DNA from: Schistocerca nitens
Taxonomy: Eukaryota > Arthropoda > Insecta > Orthoptera > Acrididae
Length of the DNA stretch: 64,000 bases
Reading direction: 5' to 3'
Assembly (NCBI RefSeq): GCF_023898315.1
Contig: NC_064618.1
Span: 183,945,548 to 184,009,547, forward strand
How positions within the stretch are numbered: the stretch's first letter is position 1; every line of letters begins with the position of its first letter. Both the position numbers and the translations under genes were made by a program. The notes below the pieces were generated by a model. That model ran no database searches. It was not told the DNA's origin and saw nothing but the letters and a program-made list of their open reading frames with translations. Below are positions 22,595-33,599 of the stretch, one piece after another.

Positions 22595-25391
22595 TTACGG
22601 TGTGTGGCGGAGGGTACTTATTGTACCACTATCTGATCCCCCTTCCCTGTTCCATTCACGAATTGTGCGTGGGAAGAACGACTGCTTGTAAGTCTCCGTA
22701 TTTGCTCTAATTTCTCGGATCTTTTCGTTGTGATCATTACGCAAGATATATGTGGGCGGTAGTAATATGTTGCCCATCTCTTCCCGGAATGTGCTCTCTC
22801 GTAATTTCGATAATAAACCTCTCCGTATTGCGTAACGCCTTTCTTGAAGTGTCCGCCACTGGAGCTTGTTCAGCATCTCCGTAACGCTCTCGCGCTGACT
22901 AAATGTCCCCATGACGAATCGCGCTGCTTTTCGCTGGATCATGTCTATCTCTTCTATTAATCCAACCTGGTAAGGGTCCCATACTAATGAGCAATACTCA
23001 AGAATCGGACGAACAAGCGTTTTGTAAGCTACTTCTTTCGTCGATGAGTCACATTTTCTTAGAATTCTTCCTATGAATCACAACCTGGCGCCTGCTTTTC
23101 CCACTATTTGTTTTATGTGATCATTCCACTTCAGATCGCTCCGGATAGTAACTCCTAAGTATTTTACGGTCGTTACCGCTTCCAATGATTTACCACCTAT
23201 GGCATAATCGTACTGGAATGGATTTCTGCCCCTATGTATGCGCATTATATTACATTTATCTACGCTTAGGGAAAGCTGCCAGCTGTCGCACCATTCATTA
23301 ATCCTCTGCAGGTCTTCCTGGAGTACGTACGAGTCTTCTGATGTTGCTACTTTCTTGTAGACAACCGTGTCATCTGCAAATAGCCTCACGGAGCTACCGA
23401 TGTTGTCAACTAAGTCATTTATGTATATTGTAAACAATAAAGGTCCTATCACGCTTCCTTGCGGTACTCCCGAAATTACCTCTACATCTGCAGATTTTGA
23501 ACCGTTAAGAATGACATGTTGTGTTCTTTCTTCTAGGAAATCCTGAATCCAATCACAAACCTGGTCCGATATTCCGTAAGCTCGTATTTTTTTCACTAAA
23601 CGTAAGTGCGGAACCGTATCAAATGCCTTCCTGAAGTCCAGGAATACGGCATCAATCTGCTCGCCAGTGTCTACGGCACTGTGAATTTCTTGGACAAATA
23701 AGGCGAGCTGAGTTTCACATGATCTCTGTTTGCGGAATCCATGTTGGTTATGATGAAGGAGATTTGTATTATCTAAGAACGTCATAATACGAGAACATAA
23801 AACATGTTCCATTATTCTACAACAGATTGACGTAAGCGAAATAGGCCTATAATTATTCGCATCTGATTTATGACCCTTCTTGAAAATGGGAACGACCTGC
23901 GCTTTCTTCCAGTCGCTAGGTACTTTACGTTCTTCCAGAGATCTACGATAAATTGCTGATAGAAAGGGGGCAAGTTCTTTAGCATAATCACTGTAGAATC
24001 TTACGGGTATCTCGTCTGGTCCGGATGCCTTTCCGCTACTAAGTGATAGCAGTTGTTTTTCAATTCCGATATCGTTTATTTCAATATTTTCCATTTTGGC
24101 GTCCGTGCGACGGCTGAAGTCAGGGACCGTGTTACGATTTTCCGCAGTGAAACAGTTTCGGAACACTGAATTCAGTATTTCTGCCTTTCTTCGGTCGTCC
24201 TCTGTTTCGGTGCCACTGTGGTCAACGAGTGACTGAATAGGGGATTTAGATCCGCTTACCGATTTTACATATGACCAAAACTTTTTAGGGTTCTTGTTTA
24301 GATTGTTTGCCAATGTTTTATGTTCGAATTCGTTGAATGCTTCTCTCATTGCTCTCTTTACGCTCTTTTTCGCTTCGTTCAGCTTTTCCTTATCAGCTAT
24401 GATTCGACTACTCTTAAACCTATGATGAAGCTTTCTTTGTTTCCGTAGTACCTTTCGTACATGATTGTTATACCACGGTGGATCTTTCCCCTCGCTTTGG
24501 ACCTTAGTCGGTACGAACTTATCTAAGGCGTACTGGACGATGTTTCTGAATTTTTTCCATTTTTGTTCCACATCCTCTTCCTCAGAAATGAACGTTTGAT
24601 GGTGGTCACTCAGATATTCTGCGATTTGTGCCCTATCACTCTTGTTAAGCAAATATATTTTCCTTCCTTTCTTGGCATTTCTTATTACACTTGTAGTCAT
24701 TGATGCAACCACTGACTTATGATCACTGATACCCTCTTCTACATTCACGGAGTCGAAAAGTTCCGGTCTATTTGTTGCTATGAGGTCTAAAACGTTAGCT
24801 TCACGAGTTGGTTCTCTAACTATCTGCTCGAAGTAATTCTCGGACAAGGCAGTCAGGATAATGTCACAAGAGTCTCTGTCCCTGGCTCCAGTTCTGATTG
24901 TGTGACTATCCCATTCTATACCTGGTAGATTGAAGTCTCCCCCTATTACAATAGTATGATCACGAAACTTCTTCACGACGTTCTGCAGGTTCTCTCTGAG
25001 GCGCTCAACTACTACAGTTGCTGATGCAGGTGGTCTATAGAAGCATCCGACTATCATATCTGACCCACCTTTGATACTTAACCCAGATTATTTCACATTC
25101 GCATTCGCTAATAACTTCACTGGATATTATTGAATTCTTTACTGCTATAAATACTCCTCCACCATTGGCGTTTATCCTATCCTTGCGGTATATATTCCAT
25201 TCTGTGTCTAGGATTTCGTTACTGTTCACTTCCGGTTTTAACCAACTTTCCTTTCCTAATACTATATGCGCACTATTTCCTTCAATAAGCGATACTAATT
25301 CAGGAACCTTGCCCTGGATACTCCTGCAGTTTACCAATATTACGTTAACTTTTCCTGTTTTTCGTCTCTGAGGACGGACGTTCTTTATCAA
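22595..25391 (-). pseudogene. CR1-group LINE ORF2, endonuclease-reverse transcriptase
   Basis: The frame starts at MIKNVRPQRRKTGKVNVILVN (25391). Endonuclease blocks are VNCRSIQGKVPEL, the catalytic-Glu block LGKESWLKPE, GGDFNLPGIEWDS and ISDHKSV. Reverse transcriptase motifs are intact: FLDFRKAFDTV (A), GVPQGSVIGPLLFTIYINDL (B) and RLFADDTVVY (C). The tail block contains LVRPILEYCSLVWDPYQ and MIQRKAARFVMG. Two breaks are visible: one extra base near 25076 (in the VK-GGSDMIVGCFYRPP region), which shifts the frame, and a TGA at 23078-23080 after GKAGARL, probably a CGA changed by cytosine deamination. All catalytic residues I can check are conserved. Confidence 0.88.
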
Positions 25392-25463
25392 AGATGCTGA
25401 TGTTCTCTCTGGTAAGCCGTCAGGTATTTTATCGTTTCGCCCAAGGGGGGGGGGGGGGTCCCT

Positions 25464-26456
25464 CTAACCTAAAAAACCCCCGTGTGCACGCCACACGTAC
25501 TCTGCTACCCTAGTAGCTGCTTCCGGTGTGTAGTGCACGCCTGACCGGTCTAGGGGGGCCCTACAGTTCTCCACCCAATAACGGAGGTCGATGAATTTGC
25601 AACCATTATAGTCGCAGAGTCGTCTGAGCCTCTGGTTTAGACCCTCCACACGGCTCCAAACCAGAGGACCGCGATCGACTCTGGGCACTATGCTGCAGAT
25701 ATGAAGCTCAGCTTGCACTCCGCGTGCGATGCTGGTTGTCTTCACCAAATCAGCCAGCCGCCGGAAGGAACCAAGGATGGCCTCAGAACCCAAGCGGCAG
25801 GCGTCATTCGTTCCGACATGTGCTACTATCTGCAGCCGGTCACACCCAGTGCGTTCAATAGCTGCCGGAAGGGCCTCCTCCACATTACGGACGAGACCCC
25901 CAGGCAAGCACACCGAGTGCACACTGGCATTCTTCCCCGACCTACCCGCTATTTTCCTGAGGGGCTCCATAACCCGCCTAACGTTGGAGCTAACTATAAC
26001 TAATAGGCCCGCCCTCTGTGACTGTCGGGACCTTGCCGGAGAATCGGCCACTGGCCCAACAGGCGAGGCATCCTGTGGTGGCTCGGAAACGATGTCATCA
26101 CCACTAGGAAGCACCCCGTACCTGTTGGAAAGGGGTAAGGCAGCTGCCACGCGGCCAGATCCCACCTTCGCCTTTCGGCCAGGCACGCGCGAGCCCACCA
26201 CTGTCCGCCATTCACCCTGGAGTGATGGCTGACCGGTAAGATGCTCACTGCCGGAAGACGCAGCGACATCAGGGGTTCCATGTGATTCCAGGGCCACCGA
26301 AGTAGGCATAGGTCTCACCACAGTTGCCCCAACGCCACTACGAGCCGACGCCTGCGCATCGAGCTCGATGAGCCTAACAGACAAAGCCTCCACCTGCCCC
26401 CGAAGAGTGGCCAATTCTCCTTGCGTCCGCTCACAACAACCACAGTCCCTACACAT
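25464..26456 (-). CDS. LINE ORF1 protein with esterase-like domain
   Basis: The intact 330-residue frame starts MCRDCGCCERTQ at the first in-frame methionine after the tandem leader. Residues 2-8 form a small Cys cluster and about 12-34 can form a coiled coil, useful for oligomerisation. Residues 40-145 are low-complexity. About 150-328 resemble the SGNH/GDSL-type esterase domain described in ORF1 of CR1-like elements: LLVIVSSNVRRV (155-161 region, nucleophile block), CLPGGLV (183-189), HVGTNDAC with GTND at 215-218, CSIVPR (254-259), LCDYNGCKFIDL, and DRSGVHYTPEAATRVAEY with His 308. The usual GDS before the nucleophile reads VSS, so catalytic activity is uncertain. In this family ORF1 proteins are thought to bind the element RNA; the esterase substrate is unknown. 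ORF2 follows after about 70 bp. Confidence 0.82.
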   Translation of the reverse strand: MCRDCGCCERTQGELATLRGQVEALSVRLIELDAQASARSGVGATVVRPMPTSVALESHGTPDVAASSGSEHLTGQPSLQGEWRTVVGSRVPGRKAKVGSGRVAAALPLSNRYGVLPSGDDIVSEPPQDASPVGPVADSPARSRQSQRAGLLVIVSSNVRRVMEPLRKIAGRSGKNASVHSVCLPGGLVRNVEEALPAAIERTGCDRLQIVAHVGTNDACRLGSEAILGSFRRLADLVKTTSIARGVQAELHICSIVPRVDRGPLVWSRVEGLNQRLRRLCDYNGCKFIDLRYWVENCRAPLDRSGVHYTPEAATRVAEYVWRAHGGFLG

Positions 26457-26640
26457 GACTATGTTTACCCTACTCTATACGGTGACAAATTCCCAAGATA
26501 ATCTTCTGATGAGCTACTCTGATAATCAAGAAACACTCACTGAAATACGAGACGCGAAAACTACGCTAGGTTTTCCCAGAAAAACTATTTAAAAGCTAAG
26601 CGCAGCAAATAAGTACAAAATAAATTTCTCTCCTAACGAT

Positions 26641-27329
26641 CAAGAACTGTTAGTTTCTATGCAGAGCAGATAAACACAAATAGAATCCCTTCCTTAGTGG
26701 AAGGTCGTAAACAAAATGCAAAATAAACGCTTTATACAAACAGTACTCGCTGCTGCTGGTGCTCTCGCTCTGGCTGTCACAAGACAACTACTGATTCAAG
26801 TGACTAGTGGCTAACGGCCGCGAAACAAACAAAAGACGGTTTTAGGGCGCTTTCTGTTCTAAACGATCAAGAAAACACTAAGAAATCTAACACGAAAACT
26901 ACGTAAAGTTTTATCAAGAACTGTTAGTTACTATGCAGAGCAGATAAACACTAATAGAATCCCTTCCTTAGTGGAAGGTCGTAAACAAAATGCAAAATAA
27001 ACGCTTTATACAAACAGTACTCGCTGCTGCTGGTGCTCTCGCTCTGGCTGTCACAAGACAACTGCTGATTCAAGTGACTAGTGGCTAACGGCCGCGAAAC
27101 AAACAAAAGACGGTTTTAGGGCGCTTTCTGTTCTAAACGATCAAGAAAACACTAAGAAATCTAACACGAAAACTACGTAAAGTTTTATCAAGAACTGTTA
27201 GTTACTATGCAGAGCAGATAAACACTAATAGAATCCCTTCCTTAGTGGAAGGTCGTAAACAAAATGCAAAATAAACGCTTTATACAAACAGTACTCGCTG
27301 CCGCTGGTGCTCTCGCTCTGGCTGTCACA
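26641..27329 (-). repeat. 274-bp tandem units in the LINE 5' region
   Basis: Two full units (26641-26914 and 26915-27188) and a 141-bp partial unit (27189-27329) repeat head to tail at nearly full identity; the phase marker CAAGAACTGTTAGTT recurs exactly every 274 bp. More diverged traces of the unit reach to about 26480. They lie directly upstream of ORF1 at the 5' end of the element. Tandem 5' monomers act as promoters in some LINEs such as mouse L1, so a promoter role is plausible but is inference. The partial outer unit is what 5' truncation or internal transcription start would leave. Confidence 0.85.
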
Positions 27330-28070
27330 TAATATAACCTTCTGTTATACATCATTACAAAGAGTATTTAAAAAGGTTTTTTTTCACTCAAAAACAAGTT
27401 CAGAGATGTTCAATATGGCCCCCTCCAGACACACGAGCAATATCAACCCGATACTCCAACTCGTTCCACACTCTCTGTAGCATATCAGGCGTAACAGTTT
27501 GGATAGCTGCTGTTATTTCTCGTTTAAAATCATCAATGGTGGCTGGGAGAGGTGGCCGAAACACCATATCCTTAACATACCGCAAAAGAAAAAATCGCCG
27601 GGGTAAGATCAGGGCTTCTTGGAGGCCAGTGATGAAGTGCTCTGTCACGGGCTGCCTGGCGGCCGATCCATCGCCTCGGGTAGTTGACGTTCAGGTAGTT
27701 ACGGACAGATAAGTGCCAATGTGGTGGCGCTCCATCTTGCTGAAATATGAATTCTTGTGCTTCTTGTTCGAGCTGAGGGAAAAACCAATTCTCTAACGTG
27801 CTACATTTTCATCACTCGTTCACGGCCGTCCAGAACTTTTCCCTTTGCACAAACACCCATTCTCTGTAAACTGTTTATACCAACGTTTAATACACCACCT
27901 ATCAGGAGGTTTAACACCATACTTCGTTCGAAATGCACGCTGAACAACTGTCGTCGATTCACTTCTGCCGTACTCAATAACACAAAAAGCTTTCTGTTGA
28001 GCGGTCGCCATCTTAGCATCAACTGACGCTGACGCCTAGTCAACAGCGCCTCAAGCGAACAAATGTACAA
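27330..28070 (-). pseudogene. Internally deleted mariner-type transposase
   Basis: The DUF4817-like N-terminus (27801-28070 in overlapping frames) and the C-terminal DDE part (27400-27790) survive. The region holding the first catalytic Asp is missing between them. The C-terminus ends in GGGHIEHL, the usual end of this transposase type. Frame changes are visible within the WPPRSPD-equivalent block. Confidence 0.75.
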
Positions 28071-28187
28071 CTAAATGAAACTTTATAGCTCCCTTAATTC
28101 GCCGACAGATAGTGCTTAGCTCTGCCTTTTGTCGTTGCAGAGTTTTAAATTCCTAAAGTTGTGGTATTCTTTTTGAATCACCCTGTA

Positions 28188-29094
28188 TATTTATGATGGC
28201 TGTACTTTCGGCCATGTCCTAAAGACCAGACATCATTCTGATCCAGCAGCCACTATGAGCTAAGACATGGGAAAGACAGGGACAGGAAAAGAAATGTGTC
28301 AAATTCCGGTCTTAATGAAAATTGTTTTACTCTAGTTTAGGGGAATCTGACGTAGTACAACATACTAAATAACGTTCAACCTAAGCCATGGCATTTACAG
28401 GAAATATTCTTAGTGTGGCATACAGACCCGCTAAAAACGGAGGTTAAACGGAATTCAACAGTGATTCGACATATCGAAGACTCAAATGTACGTCCCAGTA
28501 ACATAAAGTTGTGAGTGGATACATACCGTACGCCACTATTGAGAAACTATTTTAAACATTGCAACGTCTGATTCGGATATTAATTGGGTATAATTAATTG
28601 ACAGTCTGAAATACTATGTAACACTGCGTTATAACTGATAGCAGTTTATTTCAAAATTTCCTTGGAGAGAGCAAATAATCAGTCCGTACGAGCCACTCGC
28701 TTGAAACCTTCGGTGATCAACTATTTTAAAATATTGACCAAACCAAAATATCTTCTGCACACGGTGTTCAGAGTATCCCTAGTTATATTTACTAACAGAC
28801 CATGAATTTCGCCGAAGCGATCATCTTTGGATTGCAGTTTAGCAGTAGATCAAATTGAGGCCAGTTTCCTTTACATCAAATAAATAATTGTTTTTAGTTT
28901 ACATATTTGTGCATCAACTATCTCATATATCACTGCCTGACAGAGAAAGTTAAGCACCCGCAGATACGGTCGGATGTTAGACTAAGTTCGTACAAATACA
29001 CACCATCGCCGGGCGTGCAAATGATTGAAGTTGCAGTTCTCAGTGACAGGTAGCACGACTACCAAAGAGAAATCGTTTATTTATTTTGTGATTA
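28188..29094. other. No recognised feature
   Basis: AT-rich sequence after the mariner-type element. No repeat family, domain or RNA gene is seen. Confidence 0.5.
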
Positions 29095-29690
29095 CGCCTG
29101 GTAGGATAAGTGGTTAAGAAGTAGATGAAGTTAAGGAATTCTACTACCTAGAAAACTGACAAATTACGGACGGATTAAGGAGTACTTGAAAAGCAGAGTA
29201 GCACTGGCAAAAAGGGTATTCCTCATCAAGAGAAGGCTACTGGTACCAAACATAGGCCTTAACTTGCGGAAGAAATTTCTGAAAACGTACGTTTGAAACC
29301 TGAACTGTGGGAAAACGGGAACAGAAGAGATTCGAAGCATTTGAGATATGGGTACTACAGTGAAATGTTGAAAATTAGGTGGACTGATAATGTGACGAAT
29401 GAGGAGGTTGTGCGCAGAATCGGAGAGGAAAGGAATAGGTGGAAAATACTGACAAGGAGAAGAGACAGGATTATAAGACATCTGTTAAGACATCAGGGAA
29501 TGACTTCTGTTGTACTAGACACAGAAGTAGAAGGCAAAAACTGTAGAGGAAGATAAAGATTGTAATATATTCAGCAAACAATTGAGGACGTAAGTTGCAA
29601 ATGCTACTCTGGGATGAAGAGGTTGGCACAGGAGAGGAATTTATGGGGGGCGGTATCAAACCAGTCGGAAGAATGATGGCTTAAAAAAAA
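29095..29690 (+). mobile_element. Decayed 3' part of an RTE LINE
   Basis: A plus-strand remnant of the C-terminal third of the RTE ORF. Matches to the 389-3828 copy in order are VKEFYYL, ITDG, RVALAKRVFLIKRRLL, IGLNLRKKFLK, then MLKIRWTDNVTNEEVVRRIGEERNRWKILTRRRDRIIRHLLRHQGM (about 29366-29505). It ends in an A-rich stretch at 29683-29693. It is 5'-truncated and has several stops and shifts. Confidence 0.82.
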
Positions 29691-29989
29691 AAGAGTATAT
29701 AAGGGTCGTAAACAGCATTAGGTTGTGAAAGGCGACTATGCCAGACAGGGACAGAATGGGTACTCGTTTGTGATGGTTCTATCAACACCTGAGATTTAAA
29801 GTGGCTTCATTAGTCTCCATTTAGCTGGCTCATCTAATAGTGCAATATATAGACTAGTGGGGCTTCGGATCTGGCAGTTAAGGTTCCGGTCGAAAACGTC
29901 TGGCCATCACATGAAATGATCACCATATTCTGCACCAAGTACGTTGTAATGCCTTCACATCTGCACCGACATTCGAGACAACCAATGGA
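29691..29989. other. Unassigned, possibly Tc1 5' flank
   Basis: No clear feature; it probably includes the unrecognised left end of the following Tc1-like remnant. Confidence 0.4.
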
Positions 29990-30960
29990 CTCCCTGCAAT
30001 GTTCTGTGTTATCCCGCAACATTGGTGGAATCTAGCAGTAGGCAGTCAAGGTAATTATCATCCGATTTGTAGGTTGCCTTTAACTCCAAAACACAAACTG
30101 CTGCTCTTGGAACGGTGCCGTCACAGGGATGAACAGCTTTGGTTCATCGATGAATCACGCTTCTGCACTAGCCCAGATGGCGAGCCGGCCGAAGTGGCCG
30201 TGCGGTTAAAGGCGCTGCAGTCTGGAACCGCAAGACCGCTACGGTCGCAGGTTCGAATCCTGCCTCGGGCATGGATGTTTGTGATGTCCTTAGGTTAGTT
30301 AGGTTTAACTAGTTCTAAGTTCTAGGGGACTAATGACCTCAGCAGTTGAGTCCCATAGTGCTCAGAGCCATTTTTGAACCAGATGGCGACCTTCAGCGAG
30401 AAAGACGGAGAGCTGTGGGTATTTGCCGTTCTTCCAATGTTTGCAAGAGGCATAGCGGTGTTACTCCGTGTGTCGTGGTGTGGATAGCAGTTGGATATCA
30501 CTTCAGGTCATTGCCGGCAGTGACTGAGGGACGTCTGACGAAACAATGGCACGTAAAGGACATCGTACATCCTCCTTTGTTACGTCATGTGCGACCGTAT
30601 CGTGGAGCGTTTTTCAACAGGACAGTGCTTGTCTTCAAATTGCAGGTTTTTCACGTCTGTCTTCCCGCGGCCAGCAAGGTCCCCATATTAGTCCCTGATA
30701 GCCCATGTGTTGCACCATCTCGGATATCATCTACGTCCCGGTGCCAGTATCCAGCACGTCAAGTAAAAGTTACAGCAGCTGTGTGGCAGCTAGCTCTACG
30801 AGAGGATACAACTACCTCATGACACGCATCGCAACCGATTCAGTGTCCGCTGCCGTACCAGACGGGGTGCAACGTCCTGCTAATAAGTGGGCTCGAAGTG
30901 ACAAATTATTTGTAAAGTTAACTCCAACTTATAATCACTAAACAACATCACATAGCCCCT
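29990..30960 (+). mobile_element. Decayed Tc1-like transposon
   Basis: Transposase remnants are LPLTPKHKLLLLERCRHRDEQLWFIDESRF (30068-30170, containing the second-half catalytic block with FIDESRF) and, after a SINE, DGDLQRERRRAVGICRSSNVCKRHSGVTPCVVVWIAVGYHFRSL, comparable to the RHRTGVSPGVMVWGAIGY block of Tc1 elements. Later sequence is too decayed to read reliably. Terminal repeats were not identified. Confidence 0.7.
30184..30378 (+). mobile_element. tRNA-headed SINE
   Basis: 195 bp, nearly identical to the reverse complement of 2141-2335. The duplicated target CCAGATGGCGA is at 30173-30183 and 30379-30389. A box and B box (GGTTCGAATCC) are intact. It is inserted in the Tc1-like transposase. 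Confidence 0.9.
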
Positions 30961-31329
30961 GAAGCCTTGAAGTGTTTTTACTATTCGTTCTCCTCCCCTT
31001 CTGGATGTGTCACTTCTTTTGTCAGGAGATATACGTATATATGACACATACTATAACAGGAACCAGTTTTGTAATTGGCGTCAGGGAACCTTCCTTCACC
31101 TTGGTGTAGCGCTAATCCGAGAGTTGAAGGTGATCACTTGACGGGCACTGGTTGTCTGTGAGTAACTATACATAATAACAGTTTTTGGTGCTTCCATGAA
31201 ATAACTTTCTAAATCTTGTACATAGTTTTTGTATAGGGTGATCTCTATAAAGGAAAAAAGTATTTACTGAATGAAACAACTACAAACAATAATTACTCTA
31301 TAAATGATAAATGTTAATCGTCTGACACG
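30961..31329. other. No recognised feature
   Basis: Sequence between the Tc1 remnant and the Penelope-like element; nothing is recognised. Confidence 0.45.
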
Positions 31330-31655
31330 TTGGCCATTGGAACCTCCCTGTTTCGGTCGGTTTCCTTTTGTAATGACTGTCTCCCCAATGTATGATTTTC
31401 CGCACTGACAGGGAATTTGATAAAAGCCTGGTTGTCGAAGGCCTAGGTGATCTTTCACTGAACCCAGTAGAGTCAAGGTTTTTGCAGGGGGTCGGAATAC
31501 ACATTTCACATTGTCTTTCCCCAGGATTCTGCCGATTTTTCTTGAGGTGTTTCCGACAAACGGAATGCACGCCAACGACTTGTGTTCGTCTGTTTCTTCT
31601 TCTTGTTCTCTTCGGGCAGCCAGTCTGAGTGCGTGTCTTATTTGCTACTGGTTGT
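31330..31655 (-). repeat. Inverted copy of the Penelope-like 3' coding end
   Basis: Read on the minus strand, this gives ANKTRTQT, PKRTRRRNRRTQVV, FVGNTSRKIGRILGK, VKCVFRPPAKTLTLLGSV and QPGFYQIPCQCGKSYIGET, the start of the GIY-YIG domain. It matches the plus-strand segment 33620-33895 in the same element. Such inverted 3' pieces upstream of the terminal repeat are a known feature of the family. Confidence 0.85.
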
Positions 31656-31895
31656 ACCCGCGCCGGCCGCACCAAAGACACCAGGAGAGGAACGGTGGAA
31701 GGGGTAACGGCTAGCATATATAGGGCGCCGAGAGGAACAGCACAGAATTCGTCAGGAACCACCTGAAGATGGCAGCGTGTACTTCTGCAGAAAAATTGTG
31801 GAGAAATTACGACGCTACCCGGTCGGATACCCAACAACTGTTCAAATTGGAAATACGCCGGGAAAACTACAGATCGCATATCAAGTACCTCTACG
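31656..31895 (+). repeat. Penelope-like terminal repeat, left copy
   Basis: Direct repeat of 34264-34498, starting CGCGCCGGCCGCACCAAAGA. A TATA-like ATATATAG lies at 31716-31723 and the predicted protein starts inside the repeat at 31769. A hammerhead-like core occurs at 31763-31793: CTGAAGA, GCAG/CTGC stem, GAAA. The repeat thus probably supplies the promoter, and possibly a self-cleaving RNA, for the element. Confidence 0.8.
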
Positions 31896-33550
31896 GGGAG
31901 GAAATGCTTCAACAGATGAAGATGCTGGACAAGCTGCGGAACAAGAAGGAGCGACTGCTGCGCTCACTTGCGTTCCTGCTTAGATGCCGAGACGGTACTG
32001 TCGTGCCGCCTTTCGCCAAGGTAACTCACCACATAAGCACTGCAGCGGCCAGGCGCATCATGAGACGAGCTAGCTTAGCGCTGGTAAGAGAGCATTATAC
32101 TCGCCGCTGCCTGGATGACACTTCGAAGAAACTGCTGCATGTCCATCTCAGGATGTCTTCTATCTCCCATATCATGGGAATGGGCTGACACTACCACCTG
32201 GACACTAGCAGACGGCGTACGAAGAAAAGCTACGAGTAAACAGACATCGAAGTTTGAACGCCTTGTAGCACGACAGAATACTACGCAAGAACCACCTAAG
32301 CATACTGTCATCAACCTTACTGGAAGAACGATCAGTGACGCAGCAATGTCGTTGCTCGTGAAAGGGCTCAACTTCGCCTCAACCCCGACATCTCTACCGA
32401 TTGTGGACATTATAAGCAGTGTGGAGCAGGCCAGCTACACTCTGCCAGCCAATGAAGCAGAAGAAATACGTCGTGAAACGTGCCCTGCGCTCACCAGGGC
32501 TGCACCACTGGAACAGAACGTCTCGAAGGAGGAGAGAGCGGCCATCTGCGAGTTACGCAGCGATGCTGAGTTGGTGGTCTTGCCTGCTGACAAAGGCAGT
32601 GCTACAGTACTGCTCCTGCACTCAGAATATAAGAGAAAAATGTAGGAACTTCTCGATGACGCAGCGTACAGAAGGATAGAAGGAGACCCGTAAAGTCGCC
32701 TTCAAAGAAGAACCGTTGAACTTCTTCGCAGTACCTTTGATGGAAAAACTGTCGAGAATCTTCGACCACGAGCGGCTGCACCGCCACGACTGTATGGGCT
32801 ACCAAAGGTCCACAAGGATGGGACACCTATGCGTCCAATAGTCAGCAACATAGGAGCAGCAACCTATGAACTGGCCCAACACCTGACGGGTCTCCTTAGC
32901 CCATTTGTGGGAAAATGCGAACACCACATCTGCAATTCCATCCACTTTGTGCAACGTATACAAGAACTTCGGCTCCAGGATAGCAACTTGTTAGTGAGCT
33001 TCGACGTAGTGTCCCTCTTCACTAAGGTACCACTGAAAGGCTCCGTCGATCTGATAAGCAAGAAATTCGACAACAACCTAACATGGCTCTTCGAGTTCGT
33101 GCTCACCTCAACATACTTCCTGTTCGACGGAAATTATTATGAAGAGACAGATGGCGTCGCCATGGGATGCCCGCTTTCACCGGTTGTGGCCAACTTTTTT
33201 ATGGAGAATTTCGAGGAGAATGCACTAGAACAAACCAAACAAAAACCAACTTGTTTCTTCCGCTACGTAGATGACACGTTCGTTGTTTGGCCACATGGAC
33301 GGGACAGCTTAAATGAATTTTTCGAACACCTCAACTCGCTGCACCCCAACATACAGTTCACAATGGAGGTGGAGCAGGATGGTGCCCAACCGTTTCTTGA
33401 CGTCTTGGTGAAACGGAAACCTGACGGCAAGCTGGGACACAGTGTATACAGAAAAACTACATACACCGATTTGTACCTAAATGCCTTCAGTTGCCACCAC
33501 AGCTCCCAGCGTGAAGGCGTTTTGCGCACACTTGTTCACAGGGCATGATC
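31769..33550 (+). pseudogene. Penelope-like reverse transcriptase
   Basis: The N-terminal part (MAACTSAEKLWRNYDATRSD, with a leucine/lysine-rich helical stretch MLQQMKMLDKLRNKKERLLRSL) is followed by the family block containing NVSKEERAAICELRSDAELVVLPADKGSATVLL. The polymerase core at 32829-33548 has LVSFDVVSLFTKVPLKG (motif A), GVAMGCPLSPVVANFFME (B), CFFRYVDDTFVVWPHG (C, YVDD) and QPFLDVLVKRK, followed by VYRKTTYTDLYLN, the usual end of the core. This enzyme copies element RNA into target DNA. Catalytic residues are visible; the reading frame is broken outside the core. Confidence 0.85.
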
Positions 33551-33599
33551 GATCTGCGATCAGGAGAGCCTTCCAGCAGAACTGCAGCACCTAGAGACA

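Larger units (their letters stand above)
22551..27329 (-). mobile_element. CR1-group LINE, full length and nearly intact
   Basis: A 4.8-kb non-LTR element on the minus strand. The 3' tail is a run of GATGTA units (TACATC on plus, 22551-22575). The order is tandem 5' units, ORF1, a short spacer containing a run of 14 C (plus strand G, 25445-25458), ORF2, a short 3' segment and the tail. The possible target duplication is only 4 bp (TAAT at 22547-22550 and 27330-27333), which suits this group. ORF1 is intact and ORF2 has just one frameshift and one nonsense codon, so insertion was recent relative to everything else here. CR1 versus L2 assignment would need a tree. Confidence 0.88.
22507..28185 (-). 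mobile_element. Mariner-type transposon carrying a CR1-group LINE
   Basis: Terminal repeats are CAGGGTGATTCAAAAAGAAT at the left and its reverse complement at 28166-28185; both are followed inward by ACCACAACTTTA-type sequence. TA duplications lie at 22505-22506 and 28186-28187. Minus-strand transposase remnants are an N-terminal DUF4817-like helix-turn-helix (MATAQQKAFCVIEYGRSEST, then RWYKQF) near 27820-28011 and a C-terminal part (QDGAPPHWHL, RWIGRQ, YVKDMVFRPPLPATIDD) near 27400-27760. The middle of the transposase is missing, so the element is internally deleted and non-autonomous; without the LINE it is about 0.9 kb. The LINE entered only 44 bp from the left end. Confidence 0.85.

Noticed and set aside
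26641-27329. CRISPR-like array
   Set aside because: The units are 274 bp, directly adjacent and without unique spacers, and belong to a eukaryotic LINE.
30184-30290. tRNA-like sequence with A and B boxes
   Set aside because: It is the head of a SINE with a target-site duplication and a long tRNA-unrelated body; no proper acceptor stem closes it. The same applies to the other SINE heads.
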